64,000 bases of DNA from Fusobacterium gastrosuis (lineage in GTDB: Bacteria; Fusobacteriota; Fusobacteriia; Fusobacteriales; Fusobacteriaceae). Positions 46,741 to 56,253 of this stretch are shown here, one piece after another. The translations under genes were made by a program, and so were the position numbers. The stretch is from assembly GCF_900095285.1 (NCBI RefSeq), contig NZ_LT607734.1, positions 930,001-994,000 of the forward strand, in the 5' to 3' direction. The notes under the pieces are model-generated. The model had not been told where the DNA came from. It searched no databases and worked only from the letters and a program-made list of their open reading frames with translations. Positions within the stretch are counted from its first letter, which is position 1, and the number at the start of each line of letters is the position of its first letter.

Positions 46741-47520
46741 CTAAACCTTAAAGTCTTTAAACTTATCATTAAAATCTTTTATTTTAGAACTTACATAAAA
46801 GAAATTATTGTTTAAGTTATTTATATTATTATAAACAGAATCAAAATCCAAATTATTTTTTTTAAAAAGAAGTTTCAATTTCTTTTTAAATTTTGAAAAT
46901 CCAGTTTCATTGTCTTTGATATTTTCAATAACTATCGAAAATAACTGGTTCAAGTCATCTTCAAGAGTTTTGGTTGAGTTGTTTCCAATACTTTGGTAAT
47001 GAGAAAATTCAGAAATTTTAGTTGAAATTTCAAAAAGTGAATTGGCAAAATATTCAACTTTTTCTAGTGGCATAAACCTCAATTCTTTTATAGATTCGTC
47101 TAAATTTTCTTGGTCTAATTCTAACTTTTTTGCAACTTTTTCAAAATGTTCTCTTGGTAAGTTATTCGTTAAAATTTGACCACATAGAAAACATCCAACT
47201 AATTTTCCACTGACAATAATAGGAGCGGCAAAATCAGTTAGACCGGTATGGCAAGTATAAATGACAGGCTTCATAATTCTTTTTGCACTGTATCCACCAA
47301 TAGCATCACAAGCTTTACAGTTATTAAAACCACATTTAGTTTTTCTGACATAATTCATACAAAAAGAGCTAAAATTACTTGGTTCGACTAAGGGTTCGCC
47401 ATCTATATCAGTAATAACACTTGCTATACCAAATTCAGCAGCCAATCTATCTTGAACCTTTTTAAAAAAATCAATATCCAGTAATTTTAAAAGTTCTTCT
47501 TTATTAACTTTATTATCCAT
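46741..47520 (-). CDS. free-standing PocR-domain ligand sensor
   Basis: The 259-residue soluble protein has an N-terminal PocR domain (about residues 8-160): LLDIDFFKKVQDRLAAEFGI, the cysteine cluster at 54, 63, 68 and 71 (FCMNYVRKTKCGFNNCKACD), Cys90 in IYTCHTGLTDFAAPI, and Cys110/113 in LVGCFLCGQIL. The C-terminal 90 residues form a charged, Asn/Lys-rich helical region. In enterobacterial PocR this domain senses 1,2-propanediol and is fused to an AraC-type HTH. Here there is no DNA-binding domain; the response regulator gene lies 33 bases upstream. It probably passes the diol signal to the kinase/regulator pair controlling the pdu operon. Confidence 0.85.
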   Translation of the reverse strand: MDNKVNKEELLKLLDIDFFKKVQDRLAAEFGIASVITDIDGEPLVEPSNFSSFCMNYVRKTKCGFNNCKACDAIGGYSAKRIMKPVIYTCHTGLTDFAAPIIVSGKLVGCFLCGQILTNNLPREHFEKVAKKLELDQENLDESIKELRFMPLEKVEYFANSLFEISTKISEFSHYQSIGNNSTKTLEDDLNQLFSIVIENIKDNETGFSKFKKKLKLLFKKNNLDFDSVYNNINNLNNNFFYVSSKIKDFNDKFKDFKV

Positions 47521-47553
47521 TAGTAGGCTCTCCTTTAGTTCTATTTGAAGTAT

Positions 47554-48222
47554 TCATTCAAAAATATATCCAAATCCTCTTTTTGAAATCAAGATTTCAT
47601 TTAAAATCGGAATTTTTTTTCTAAGCCTTTTGATACATTGGTCAACAGCCTTATCACTGACATCAAAATTATCATACCAAACTTCATCTAAAATTTTTTC
47701 TCTAGTCAATAGAAGACCTTTATTTAGCATGAACATCAAAAGTAATTCAAATTCGTGTTTAGACAAGATTAATTTTTCATTTAAGTATGTAACTATATTT
47801 TCATCTTTATAAATACAAATATTTTTATATTTTAAAATATTTTTGTCTTCAGGCAACCGAGCTATCAGTTTTTTTATTCTAATTTGTATTTCTTCTGAGT
47901 CAAAAGGTTTTTTTACATAATATTCACAACCGGATTCAAGACTTTTATTTACACTTTCTTGTGAAGTTTCAGCTGTTATGGCAACTATAAAAGGTAAATT
48001 TGTTTTTGGATTCTTCTTCAATGTTTTTATAAGTTGAGAACCATTCCCATCCGGTAAATTAAAATCTAAAAGAATGATATCAACTTCTTCCTTGTTAGTA
48101 ATAGAAGTTGCTTCTTCCAAAGAGGAGGCTTCCAAAAAAAATAAATTATCTAATTTTGAGAGTATCAACTTTAAAAGCTCTCTTGTTTCTTGTACATCTT
48201 CAACGATTAATATCTTAGGCAT
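47554..48222 (-). CDS. OmpR/PhoB-family response regulator
   Basis: The 222-residue protein has a receiver domain (KILIVEDVQETRELL; Asp53 in IILLDFNLPDGNG; Lys in CEYYVKKPFDSEE). A C-terminal winged helix (LSKHEFELLLMFMLNKGLLL, TREKILDEVWYDNFDVSDKA, VDQCIKRLRKKI, RGFGYIFE) follows. The ATG at 48222 follows GGAGG; the 23 extra codons upstream are not used. It lies between the hybrid kinase and PocR genes. PhoB-like regulators bind 11-base direct repeats, and such a repeat lies in front of pduB. Confidence 0.92.
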   Translation of the reverse strand: MPKILIVEDVQETRELLKLILSKLDNLFFLEASSLEEATSITNKEEVDIILLDFNLPDGNGSQLIKTLKKNPKTNLPFIVAITAETSQESVNKSLESGCEYYVKKPFDSEEIQIRIKKLIARLPEDKNILKYKNICIYKDENIVTYLNEKLILSKHEFELLLMFMLNKGLLLTREKILDEVWYDNFDVSDKAVDQCIKRLRKKIPILNEILISKRGFGYIFE

Positions 48223-48303
48223 AAATCCTCCCATCCTTTTTAATATAAAGAAAGGTAAAATAATTGAAAAAGAATAATTTTTCTTTTCCATGTATAAAAA
48301 ATT

Positions 48304-50175
48304 CTATAAAAATGATTCCAGACAACTGAAAAGCACTGATTCATTTATTGGTTTAGTAATATAAAAATCAAAGCCATAAGGCATATATTTTTCTTTATCA
48401 CCAAGTATTGCTTGGGCAGTCAAGGCTATTATAGGAATGTTTTTTAAAGCTTCATTTTGCTTAATTTTTTCTAAAGCCTGTATTCCATCCATAACCGGCA
48501 TTTGTATATCCAAGAATATGAAGTCAAAGTCTTTATTTTTATCTAAAAGTTTTAAAGCTTCTAAACCATTTTCTACCGTTTCAACTTTTATTGAAGGACA
48601 AACTTCAAGTAATATTTTAAAAAATTCTCTATTTTCTTGCACATCTTCAGCAATTAATATTTTTAATTCCTTATTTAAAAGATTCAAATAATCCTCAAAA
48701 ATACTGTGAAATTTCAAAGTATGTGTTATTTTTTCAAGTTCTTCAATTTCATAGAGTATGGTATTAAAATTTACTTCTTCTTCTTTTAATAAATTAGAAA
48801 TATTTTTTGAAATTTTATAGATAGTTTCAAAATTCATATTTCCATAAGTACCCAATATAATGTGATTAGTTTTTCGCATCTCTTCAATATCATGTTTTTT
48901 AAAGTTTTCTTTAAGATCTTTCACTCTAAGAGGAAGTCTTAAAATACTTTTTAAAAGTATAGATTTCATTTGAAAGTTATTACAATTAAGTAGAGTATTT
49001 ATTATGTTTGAGAAATTTTCATTCTCTCTGGCTTGAATATTTATAGGAATACTCACCTTGAATGTACTTCCTGTCCCTAACTTACTGTTTACTTCAATAT
49101 TTCCGTTTAATGTTTCCAAAAGCTTGTTTACAATACTAAGCCCCAAGCCCACTCCATTTGAATGTTTATTAATCTGTCCAAAACTTTGGAAAATATAATC
49201 TAAATTTTCTTCAGCTATACCTATACCACTATCATGGACATTTATATGCAAAGTTAAATTTTTTAGCTCAACTTCAACAAAAACAAAGCCCTTTTCAGTA
49301 TATTTTATAGCATTATGAATTATGTTCTTAGAAATTTCATAAATTTTCATTTTATCTGAGTAAATATTGATATTTTTTGCAATATCTATTTTAAATGTCA
49401 ATTTTTTTTCTTCAGCAAGTCCGTTATATTCATGATAAATTTCATTAAATAGAGCAGAAAGATCAAAATTTTCAAGATTCAAGTCAACTTTTCCGGATAT
49501 TATTTTTGCAAAATCTAAAAGCTCGTTTGTAAAGTTTAGAAGCTTAAGCCCTGAATTATGGATAATTTCTAATTTATTGAAAGTTTCAGAAGAGAGAGCC
49601 TCAGAATCTTTTAAAAGTCTAGAATATCCAATTATTGGAGTTAAAGGAGTACGCATTTCATGGCTCACTTTTGCTAAAAATTCATCTTTCATTTTACTTG
49701 CGTATTCAGCTTTTTCTTTTGCAACTAAAAGTTCATTAGTCCTATCAGCAACAATAATTTCCAAATTTTTGTTTAGAGAAACTAATTTTGAACTTAACTC
49801 TTCAGCTTTTTCTTTTTCTCTTTTTAATTCTCCTTCTTTTATAAGGATATTGAAAATATCTGTCTTTATGGATGTGAATATATCTAAAAAACATTTTTCC
49901 ATATTTAAAAAGTCATTGCTAATATTTGTTGTGAGATGGGTATTGATATTTTTTATAGTTTCATTGAGCTTTTCTATAAGTAGGAATTGCTCCAATAACA
50001 TAAATTTATTTAATAAAACTAAAGAAAAAAATACTGTGATACAAAAAATAGAAAAAATTAGAAAATTTATAGAGTGAGAAAAATTTATGAGCATGTCTTT
50101 AAAAATAAAAAAAATTAAAATAAAAAATAAAAAAAGAATACCATTCCAAAATGCTAGTTTAACATGTATTTTCAT
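48304..50175 (-). CDS. hybrid sensor histidine kinase
   Basis: The 623-residue protein has two N-terminal membrane segments (about 9-28 and 37-56) with almost no periplasmic loop. A coiled coil (about 112-165) leads to HisKA with phospho-His172 (KVSHEMRTPLTPIIGYSRLL) and an ATPase domain (IIHNAIKYTEKGF, VHDSGIGIAEENL, GVGLGLSIVNKLL). A helical HPt-like region containing NHIILGTYGNMNFET (about 440) comes next, and a C-terminal receiver (LIAEDVQENREFF, FIFLDIQMPVMDG) ends the protein. Lacking a periplasmic sensor, it probably takes its input inside the cell, perhaps from the PocR protein. It is transcribed away from pduB. Confidence 0.9.
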   Translation of the reverse strand: MKIHVKLAFWNGILFLFFILIFFIFKDMLINFSHSINFLIFSIFCITVFFSLVLLNKFMLLEQFLLIEKLNETIKNINTHLTTNISNDFLNMEKCFLDIFTSIKTDIFNILIKEGELKREKEKAEELSSKLVSLNKNLEIIVADRTNELLVAKEKAEYASKMKDEFLAKVSHEMRTPLTPIIGYSRLLKDSEALSSETFNKLEIIHNSGLKLLNFTNELLDFAKIISGKVDLNLENFDLSALFNEIYHEYNGLAEEKKLTFKIDIAKNINIYSDKMKIYEISKNIIHNAIKYTEKGFVFVEVELKNLTLHINVHDSGIGIAEENLDYIFQSFGQINKHSNGVGLGLSIVNKLLETLNGNIEVNSKLGTGSTFKVSIPINIQARENENFSNIINTLLNCNNFQMKSILLKSILRLPLRVKDLKENFKKHDIEEMRKTNHIILGTYGNMNFETIYKISKNISNLLKEEEVNFNTILYEIEELEKITHTLKFHSIFEDYLNLLNKELKILIAEDVQENREFFKILLEVCPSIKVETVENGLEALKLLDKNKDFDFIFLDIQMPVMDGIQALEKIKQNEALKNIPIIALTAQAILGDKEKYMPYGFDFYITKPINESVLFSCLESFL

Positions 50176-50226
50176 AACTCAACCTCAAAAAATATACTTA
50201 AAATTTTTCAAAAAACTAATTTAATA

Positions 50227-50246
50227 AATGACACTCTAATGACACT
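50227..50246. promoter_or_regulatory. 11-base direct repeats, likely response regulator operator for pdu
   Basis: AATGACACT occurs at 50227-50235 and again at 50238-50246, an 11-base period typical of PhoB/OmpR-type sites. A TATTAT at 50256-50261 could be the pdu -10, which puts the repeats over the -35 where an activator would bind. On the minus strand the repeats lie just downstream of the kinase promoter, allowing autoregulation. Confidence 0.6.
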
Positions 50247-50253
50247 ACATAAA

Positions 50254-50282
50254 ATTATTATAGCATAAAAGAAGTTTGTCAA
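50254..50282 (-). promoter_or_regulatory. promoter of the kinase-regulator-PocR genes
   Basis: On the minus strand TTGACA (complement of 50277-50282) is followed after 17 bases by AATAAT (complement of 50254-50259). It overlaps the probable pdu -10 on the other strand, so the two promoters may compete. Confidence 0.55.
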
Positions 50283-50338
50283 TACTTATTTTTAAAATTT
50301 TATTAATAAACATTTATACCGTATTTTAGGAGGTTGGT

Positions 50339-51124
50339 ATGGAACAAAAAATTGTTGAAAAAATGATGAAGGAAGTTATGGAAAAACTAGCAGAAACTAA
50401 ACCTACGGAATCAAACTCTGTATGTTTTGATTCATGCAAGGTAACTGAATTTGTAGGAGCTTCAAAGATAGGGGATACTATTGGACTGGTTATTGCAAAT
50501 GTTGATCCAGCATTACATGAAGCAATGGGAATAGATAAAAAGTATCGTTCTATTGGAATAGTTGGAGCAAGAACAGGAGCAGGACCTCATATTATGGCGG
50601 CTGATGAAGCAGTAAAAGCTACAAATACTGAAATTTTAGTAATAGAACTACCTAGAGATACAAAAGGTGGTGCAGGGCATGGATCTTTAATTATTTTTGG
50701 TTCTGAAGATGTATCAGATGCAAGAAGAGCAGTTGAAGTGACATTATCGAGTCTTGAAGAAAAATTTGGAGATGTTTATGCAAATGATGCAGGACATATT
50801 GAAATGCAATATACGGCTAGAGCATCATATGCTATTAATAAGGCATTCGGAGCACCGCTTGGAAAATCATTTGGATTATCAGTTGGAGCACCGGCTGCAA
50901 TAGGAGTAGTAATGGCAGATACAGCATTAAAAGCTGCCAATGTGGAAGTATTAGCTTATTCATCACCAGCTAAGGGAACATCTTTTTCAAATGAATGTAT
51001 TTTAGCTGTTTGTGGTGATTCTGGAGCAGTTAGACAAGCGATAATAGCGGCAAGAGAAGTTGGAATAAAACTATTAGAAACTATGGCGGGACCAGCTCCA
51101 TCAGCGACAACTCCTTATATTTAA
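50339..51124 (+). CDS. pduB: microcompartment shell protein PduB (tandem BMC)
   Basis: The 261-residue protein is a tandem-domain BMC shell trimer. After an N-terminal amphipathic helix (KIVEKMMKEVMEKLAE) come two BMC repeats, the first with EFVGASKIGDTIGLVIANVD and IGIVGARTGAGPHIMAADEA, the second with GAPAAIGVVMADTALKAANV and CILAVCGDSGAVRQAIIAAR. It forms large shell tiles with a gated pore and in known Pdu systems links the shell to the enzyme core through its N-terminus. AGGAGG lies 5 bases before the ATG. First gene of the operon; no pduA precedes it. Confidence 0.93.
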   Translation: MEQKIVEKMMKEVMEKLAETKPTESNSVCFDSCKVTEFVGASKIGDTIGLVIANVDPALHEAMGIDKKYRSIGIVGARTGAGPHIMAADEAVKATNTEILVIELPRDTKGGAGHGSLIIFGSEDVSDARRAVEVTLSSLEEKFGDVYANDAGHIEMQYTARASYAINKAFGAPLGKSFGLSVGAPAAIGVVMADTALKAANVEVLAYSSPAKGTSFSNECILAVCGDSGAVRQAIIAAREVGIKLLETMAGPAPSATTPYI

Positions 51125-51165
51125 AAAGAAAATTTTATCGAGAATAATTAATAATGGAGGTAAAA

Positions 51166-52830
51166 ATGAAATCTAAGCGTTTTGAAGTGTTAAGTCAAAG
51201 AGGAGTAAATAAAGATGGATATGTAAAAGAATGGCCAGAAGAAGGATTAATTGCAATGAATTCTCCTCTTGATCCCAAACCAAGTATAGTAATAAAAGAT
51301 GGAAAAGTGGTTGAATTAGATGGGAAATGTAGAGAAAATTTTGACCTTTTAGACTACTTTATAGCAGATTATGCAATAGAATTAAAAAATGCAGAAAAAG
51401 TAATGGCTATGGATTCTTTAGAAATAGCTAGAAAATTAGTTGATATAAATGTATCAAGAGATGAGGTTCTTGAAATTTCATTGTCATTGACGCCTGCAAA
51501 AATGGCTGAAGTAATTGGAAAATTGACAGTTCTTGAAATGATGATGGGTGTAAACAAGATGAGAGCAAGAAAAACTCCGTCTAACCAATGTCATGTTACA
51601 AATTTAAGAGATATTCCTGTACAAATAGCCGCTGATGCAGCAGAAGCAGCTTTAAGAGGCTTTGCAGAACAAGAAACTACGGTTGCAGTTGCAAGATATG
51701 CACCATTTAATGCAATATCGTTATTAGTTGGGGCTCAAGTTGGAAGACCCGGAATTTTAACACAATGTGCAGTAGAAGAAGCAACAGAACTATTGTTAGG
51801 AATGAGAGGACTTACAGCATATGCAGAAACAGTTTCAGTTTATGGAACAGAACCAGTATTTATAGATGGAGATGACACTCCGTGGTCAAAAACATTCCTA
51901 GCATCAGCTTATGCATCAAGAGGACTTAAAATGAGATATACATCTGGAAGTGGTTCAGAAGTATTAATGGGATATGCAGAAGGATGTTCAATGCTATATC
52001 TAGAATGTAGATGTTTATTTATGACTAAAGGAGCTGGAGTACAAGGAATTCAAAATGGATCAGTAAGCTGTATAGGAGTTCCGGGAGCGGTTCCAGGCGG
52101 AATAAGAGAAGTATTAGGTGAAAATTTAGTTGCGATGATGCTTGATTTAGAATGTGCTTCAAGTAATGACCAAACATTTACGCATTCAGATTTAAGAAGA
52201 GTGGCAAGATCTTTAATGCAAATGATACCAGGAACAGATTTCATATGTTCAGGATATAGTTCAACACCTAACTATGACAATATGTTTGCTGGTTCTAACT
52301 GGGATGCAGAAGATTATGATGATTGGAATATAATACAAAGAGATTTAAAAATAGATGCAGGATTAAGACCTGTTAGAGAAGAAGAGGTAGTAAGAGTTAG
52401 AAATAAAGCAGCAAGAGCTATCCAAGCTGTATTTAGTGCTCTAGGTTTCCCAGAAATTACTGATGAAGAAGTAGAAGCTGCAACATATGCACATGGAAGT
52501 AAAGATATGCCAGAAAGAGATGTAGTAGCGGATATTAAAGCAGCTGGTGAAATGATGGAAAGAGGAATAACTGGTATTGATATAGTTAAAGCACTTAAAT
52601 CTAAAGGATTTGATGATGTGGCTGAAAGCTTATTAAAACTTATGAAGTTAAGAGTATCAGGGGATCACTTACATACATCTGCAATATTAGATAATGATTT
52701 TAATGTAATAAGTGCTGTAAATGATAAAAATAATTATCAAGGTCCAGGAACAGGATATCAAATATCTGATGAAAGATGGGCTGAATTATCAAATATAGAA
52801 AGAGCAGTAGATGCTTCTACAATAAAGTAG
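51166..52830 (+). CDS. pduC: propanediol (diol/glycerol) dehydratase large subunit
   Basis: The 554-residue B12-dependent radical enzyme subunit is a TIM barrel with RKTPSNQCHVTNLRDIPVQI, EQETTVAVARYAPFNAISLL, SGSGSEVLMGYAEGCSMLYL and GVPGAVPGGIREVLGENL. It converts 1,2-propanediol to propionaldehyde or glycerol to 3-hydroxypropionaldehyde inside the microcompartment. Substrate preference cannot be fixed by eye, because glycerol dehydratases are very similar; the shell genes favour propanediol. The ATG at 51166 has GGAGG 5 bases upstream; the one at 51154 lies before that site. Confidence 0.95.
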   Translation: MKSKRFEVLSQRGVNKDGYVKEWPEEGLIAMNSPLDPKPSIVIKDGKVVELDGKCRENFDLLDYFIADYAIELKNAEKVMAMDSLEIARKLVDINVSRDEVLEISLSLTPAKMAEVIGKLTVLEMMMGVNKMRARKTPSNQCHVTNLRDIPVQIAADAAEAALRGFAEQETTVAVARYAPFNAISLLVGAQVGRPGILTQCAVEEATELLLGMRGLTAYAETVSVYGTEPVFIDGDDTPWSKTFLASAYASRGLKMRYTSGSGSEVLMGYAEGCSMLYLECRCLFMTKGAGVQGIQNGSVSCIGVPGAVPGGIREVLGENLVAMMLDLECASSNDQTFTHSDLRRVARSLMQMIPGTDFICSGYSSTPNYDNMFAGSNWDAEDYDDWNIIQRDLKIDAGLRPVREEEVVRVRNKAARAIQAVFSALGFPEITDEEVEAATYAHGSKDMPERDVVADIKAAGEMMERGITGIDIVKALKSKGFDDVAESLLKLMKLRVSGDHLHTSAILDNDFNVISAVNDKNNYQGPGTGYQISDERWAELSNIERAVDASTIK

Positions 52831-52848
52831 GATATAAGGAGGATAATA

Positions 52849-53517
52849 ATGCACATAGATGAAAAAGTATTAAGAGGCATTATAGAAGATATAGTAAAAA
52901 AATATACGAATGCTTCTACTGATTTAATAAGCAATGCAAAACCTGCATCAGATGATGAGGAAAAAAGTAGAGATGTAGATTTAATAGAAAAGGGTGTAGC
53001 ACAAAAAGGAACTAGAAAAGATGAAGTTGTAATTGCAGTTGCAGCAGCATTTGGCAAATACCAAGTAAAAACTATGACAGGAATCCCACATGGTGAAGTT
53101 CTAAAAGAAATAATGGCAGGTATAGAAGAAGAAGGTTTAGTTCCAAGAGTGGTAAGAATTTTAAGAACATCAGATGTTTCTATTCTTGCAAATGATGGAG
53201 CAAAATTAAGTGGGTCAGGAATCGGAATAGGGCTACAATCTAAAGGAACGACAGTAATACATCAAAAGGATTTATTTCCATTGACTAACTTAGAACTTTT
53301 CCCACAAGCACCACTACTTGAAAGAAAACATTATAGAATGATAGGTAAAAATGCAGCAAAATATGCTAAGGGAGAATCTCCAAAACCAGTTCCACAATTA
53401 AATGATCAAATGGTAAGACCTAAATATCAAGCAATAGCTGCTATGCTACATATAAAAGAAACAAAACATGTTAGATTTAATGCTAAACCAGTAGATTTAG
53501 AAGTTTCTTTTAGATAA
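52849..53517 (+). CDS. pduD: propanediol dehydratase medium subunit
   Basis: The 222-residue subunit begins with a probable encapsulation helix ([20 protein letters not shown]) and an acidic linker. Its core has [60 protein letters not shown] and [20 protein letters not shown]. It helps bind adenosylcobalamin, base-on. AGGAGG precedes the ATG. The length is close to Salmonella PduD (224). Confidence 0.94.
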   Translation: MHIDEKVLRGIIEDIVKKYTNASTDLISNAKPASDDEEKSRDVDLIEKGVAQKGTRKDEVVIAVAAAFGKYQVKTMTGIPHGEVLKEIMAGIEEEGLVPRVVRILRTSDVSILANDGAKLSGSGIGIGLQSKGTTVIHQKDLFPLTNLELFPQAPLLERKHYRMIGKNAAKYAKGESPKPVPQLNDQMVRPKYQAIAAMLHIKETKHVRFNAKPVDLEVSFR

Positions 53518-53525
53518 TTTGAAGG

Positions 53526-54038
53526 ATGGTGAATAACTTGGAAAAAGAATTATTAGAAAAATTAATAAGAGATGTTATAGGTGAAATATCAAATCCAACA
53601 TCAATAAATCCAGTGTCAAGAGAAGGAAGAATGACTGACGCAGATTATCCGTTAAGTGAGAAAAAAGCAAGTATTTTAAAGTCAGCAACAGGAAGAACAT
53701 TATCAGAATTTACTATGGAAAATGTAATGTCTGGAAAAATAGGAGCAGCAGATTGTAGAATAGCTCCTGAAACTCTAGAATATCAAGCACAAGTTGCTGA
53801 AAGTTTAAATAGAAAAAGTTTTGCAAGAAACTTAAGAAGAGCAGCAGAGTTAATAGCCGTACCAGATGAAAGAATTTTGGAGATTTACAATTTACTTAGA
53901 CCCTATAGATCAACTAAAAAAGAACTTTTGGCAGTGGCAGATGAATTAGAAAATAAATATAATGCAAAAGTTAATGCTCAACTTGTAAGAGAAGCAGCAG
54001 AACTTTATGAAAAGAGAAATAGACTTAAAGAAGATTAA
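53526..54038 (+). CDS. pduE: propanediol dehydratase small subunit
   Basis: The protein has about 170 residues. The N-terminal helix LEKELLEKLIRDVIGEI resembles an encapsulation peptide. The core has DYPLSEKKASILKSATGRTL, DCRIAPETLEYQAQVAESLN, FARNLRRAAELIAVPDERIL and YNLLRPYRSTKKELLAVADE, all typical of PduE. The start is uncertain: the ATG at 53526 lies inside the AAGGA site, and the TTG at 53538, giving LEKELL, is a good alternative. It lies 8 bases after pduD. Confidence 0.93.
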   Translation: MVNNLEKELLEKLIRDVIGEISNPTSINPVSREGRMTDADYPLSEKKASILKSATGRTLSEFTMENVMSGKIGAADCRIAPETLEYQAQVAESLNRKSFARNLRRAAELIAVPDERILEIYNLLRPYRSTKKELLAVADELENKYNAKVNAQLVREAAELYEKRNRLKED

Positions 54039-54082
54039 TATAGTGGCAATCACTCAATAAATTTAGAAAGTTGGGAGAAAGT

Positions 54083-55896
54083 ATGAAACTTATAGCAGGA
54101 ATAGATATAGGAAATTCAAGTACAGAAACTTGCATTGCCAAGTATGATGGAGATAAAATTATAACTTTAAGCAGCGGAATAGCAAAAACCACTGGTATAA
54201 AGGGAACAAAAGAAAATATAAAAGGTTTATTCTTATCACTTCAAAAAGCTTTAGATAAACTGGATAAAAAGATAGATGATTTATATCTTATAAGAATAAA
54301 TGAAGCAGCTCCAGTTATAGGCGATGTAGCTATGGAAACAATAACTGAAACAATTATAACCGAATCAACGATGATTGGGCATAATCCTTCAACACCGGGA
54401 GGTGTTGGAATAGGAGTTGGGAATTCTGTTCTTATAGATGAAATATTTTCTCAAAATAAAAATGAGGACTACATCGTGGTAGTTCCTAGTAAAATAAGTT
54501 TTGAAAAAGCAGCAGAGATAATAAATAAAGCAAATATAGATGGATATAAAATAACTGGAGCTATTGTACAAAAAGACGATGCTGTCTTAATACACAATAG
54601 AATTAGTAAAAAAATTCCGATAATAGATGAAGTTGAACATATTGAAAAAGTACCCTTAAATATGAAAACTGCAATAGAGGTTGCAGATAAAGGAAAAGTT
54701 ATATCAATGCTTTCAAATCCATATGGAATTGCAACTTTATTCGGATTAAATTCGGAAGAAACTAAAATGATAGTTCCTATATCAAGGGCGATAATAGGGA
54801 ATAGATCAGCAGTTATAGTAAAAACGCCTAAAGGTGATGTCAAGTTAAGAGTAATTCCGTCTGGGAAATTGACTATCTTAGGAGATAAAAAAAGAGAAGT
54901 AGATGTAGATAAGGGTGCTGAAGCCATAATGGAAGCCATAGGAATATGCCAACCAATAGAAGATATCTATGGAGAAACCGGAACTAATGCCGGAGGAATG
55001 CTTGAAAAAGTAAGAATTGTTATGGCTCAGCTCACTGATAAAAATCCAAAAGAAATAAAAATTCAGGATTTATTAGCAGTTAATACTTTTGTTCCAAAAA
55101 AAGTGACAGGTGGAATAGCAAATGAATTTTCCATGGAAAATGCAATAGGCTTAGCTGCTATGGTTAAGGCTGATAAATTGCAGATGGAAAGTATTGCAGA
55201 TGAATTAGAAAAAACTTTAAAGAAAAAAGTTGTAGTTGGTGGTGTTGAAGCAGAAATGGCAATTTTAGGTGCATTAACAACACCGGGTACAGATAAACCA
55301 CTTGCGATAATAGATATGGGAGCAGGGTCAACAGATGCTTCTACAATTACTAAAGATGGGCAAATAACATTGTGTCATCTTGCAGGAGCAGGAAATATGG
55401 TAACGATGTTAATAGATAAAGAATTGGGAATAAATGATTTTGATCTGGCTGAAGATATTAAGAAATATCCACTTGCAAAGGTTGAAAGTCTGTTTCACAT
55501 AAGACATGAAGATGGAAGTGTACAATTTTTGAAAAACCTTTAGATCCAAGTATATTTGCAAGAGTAGTAATACTTAAGGAAGATGAAGGAATGCTTCCTA
55601 TAAATATAGATGAAAGTTTAGAAAAAATAAAGAGAGTCAGAAAAGAAGCTAAAGAAAAAGTATTTGTAACAAATGCTATAAGAGCTTTAGAAAGAGTTGC
55701 ACCACAAGGAAATATAAGAAATATAGATCATGTGGTTTTAGTTGGAGGATCAGCTCTTGATTTTGAAATTCCTCAAATGGTTACGGAAAAATTATCACAT
55801 TTTGGTGTAGTAGCCGGTCAAGGAAATATAAGAGGAATAGAAGGACCAAGAAATGCAGTTGCTACAGGCTTGGCTATCTCTTATAAAGAGGTGTGA
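54083..55896 (+). pseudogene. pduG: diol dehydratase reactivase large subunit, frameshifted by one base
   Basis: The first frame gives an ASKHA-type ATPase (IAGIDIGNSSTETCIAKY; TPGGVGIGVGN; IIDMGAGSTDAST) up to RHEDGSVQFLKNL and stops at 55543. The rest (KPLDPSIFARVVILKEDEG to AVATGLAISYKEV) continues in another frame to 55896. Adding one T to the T5 run at 55526-55530 restores QFFEKPLDPSIFARV and a full-length protein of about 604 residues. PduGH swaps damaged cobalamin out of the dehydratase, so loss would be costly; an error in the sequence is likely. GGGAG precedes the ATG at 54083. Confidence 0.93.
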
Positions 55897-55897
55897 G

Positions 55898-56245
55898 ATG
55901 GAAGAATTTATAGGCATACATATACATATAAATAAAAAAATAGCTTCAAATAGTGTAATAAAATCTATTTTTTGGGGCATAGAAGAAGAGGGAATACCTT
56001 ACAAAACATATGAAATAGAAGAGGGAAATAGTGATAGTTTAGGATATGAAGCATCAAAAATTTCTAAATTGGGTGTAGGAATTGGAGTAGATGACAATTA
56101 TATAACACTTTACTATGAGAAACTTAACTTAGGAGAAGCATTATTTAAGTATAAAACTTTGTCAAAAGAAAATATTTTAAGAAGTTTAGGTACAAATGCA
56201 GCTCGATTGATAAAGGGAGAGCCTTTTACTATACCAAAAGATTAG
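55898..56245 (+). CDS. pduH: diol dehydratase reactivase small subunit
   Basis: The 115-residue protein starts GIHIHINKKIASNSVIKSIF, has WGIEEEGIPYKTYEIEEGNS and a late GTNAARLIKGEPFT, matching PduH/DdrB, which resembles the dehydratase medium-subunit fold. It works with PduG to release inactive cobalamin. The ATG at 55898 overlaps the region of the pduG stop (one base gap), with AAGAGGTG upstream; a longer open frame from 55853 is ignored. Confidence 0.9.
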   Translation: MEEFIGIHIHINKKIASNSVIKSIFWGIEEEGIPYKTYEIEEGNSDSLGYEASKISKLGVGIGVDDNYITLYYEKLNLGEALFKYKTLSKENILRSLGTNAARLIKGEPFTIPKD

Positions 56246-56253
56246 GAGGAGAG

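Noticed and set aside
50176-50338. Cobalamin riboswitch upstream of the pdu operon
   Set aside because: The gap is only 163 bases and shows no B12-box or the expected multi-stem core; direct repeats and promoters explain the region.
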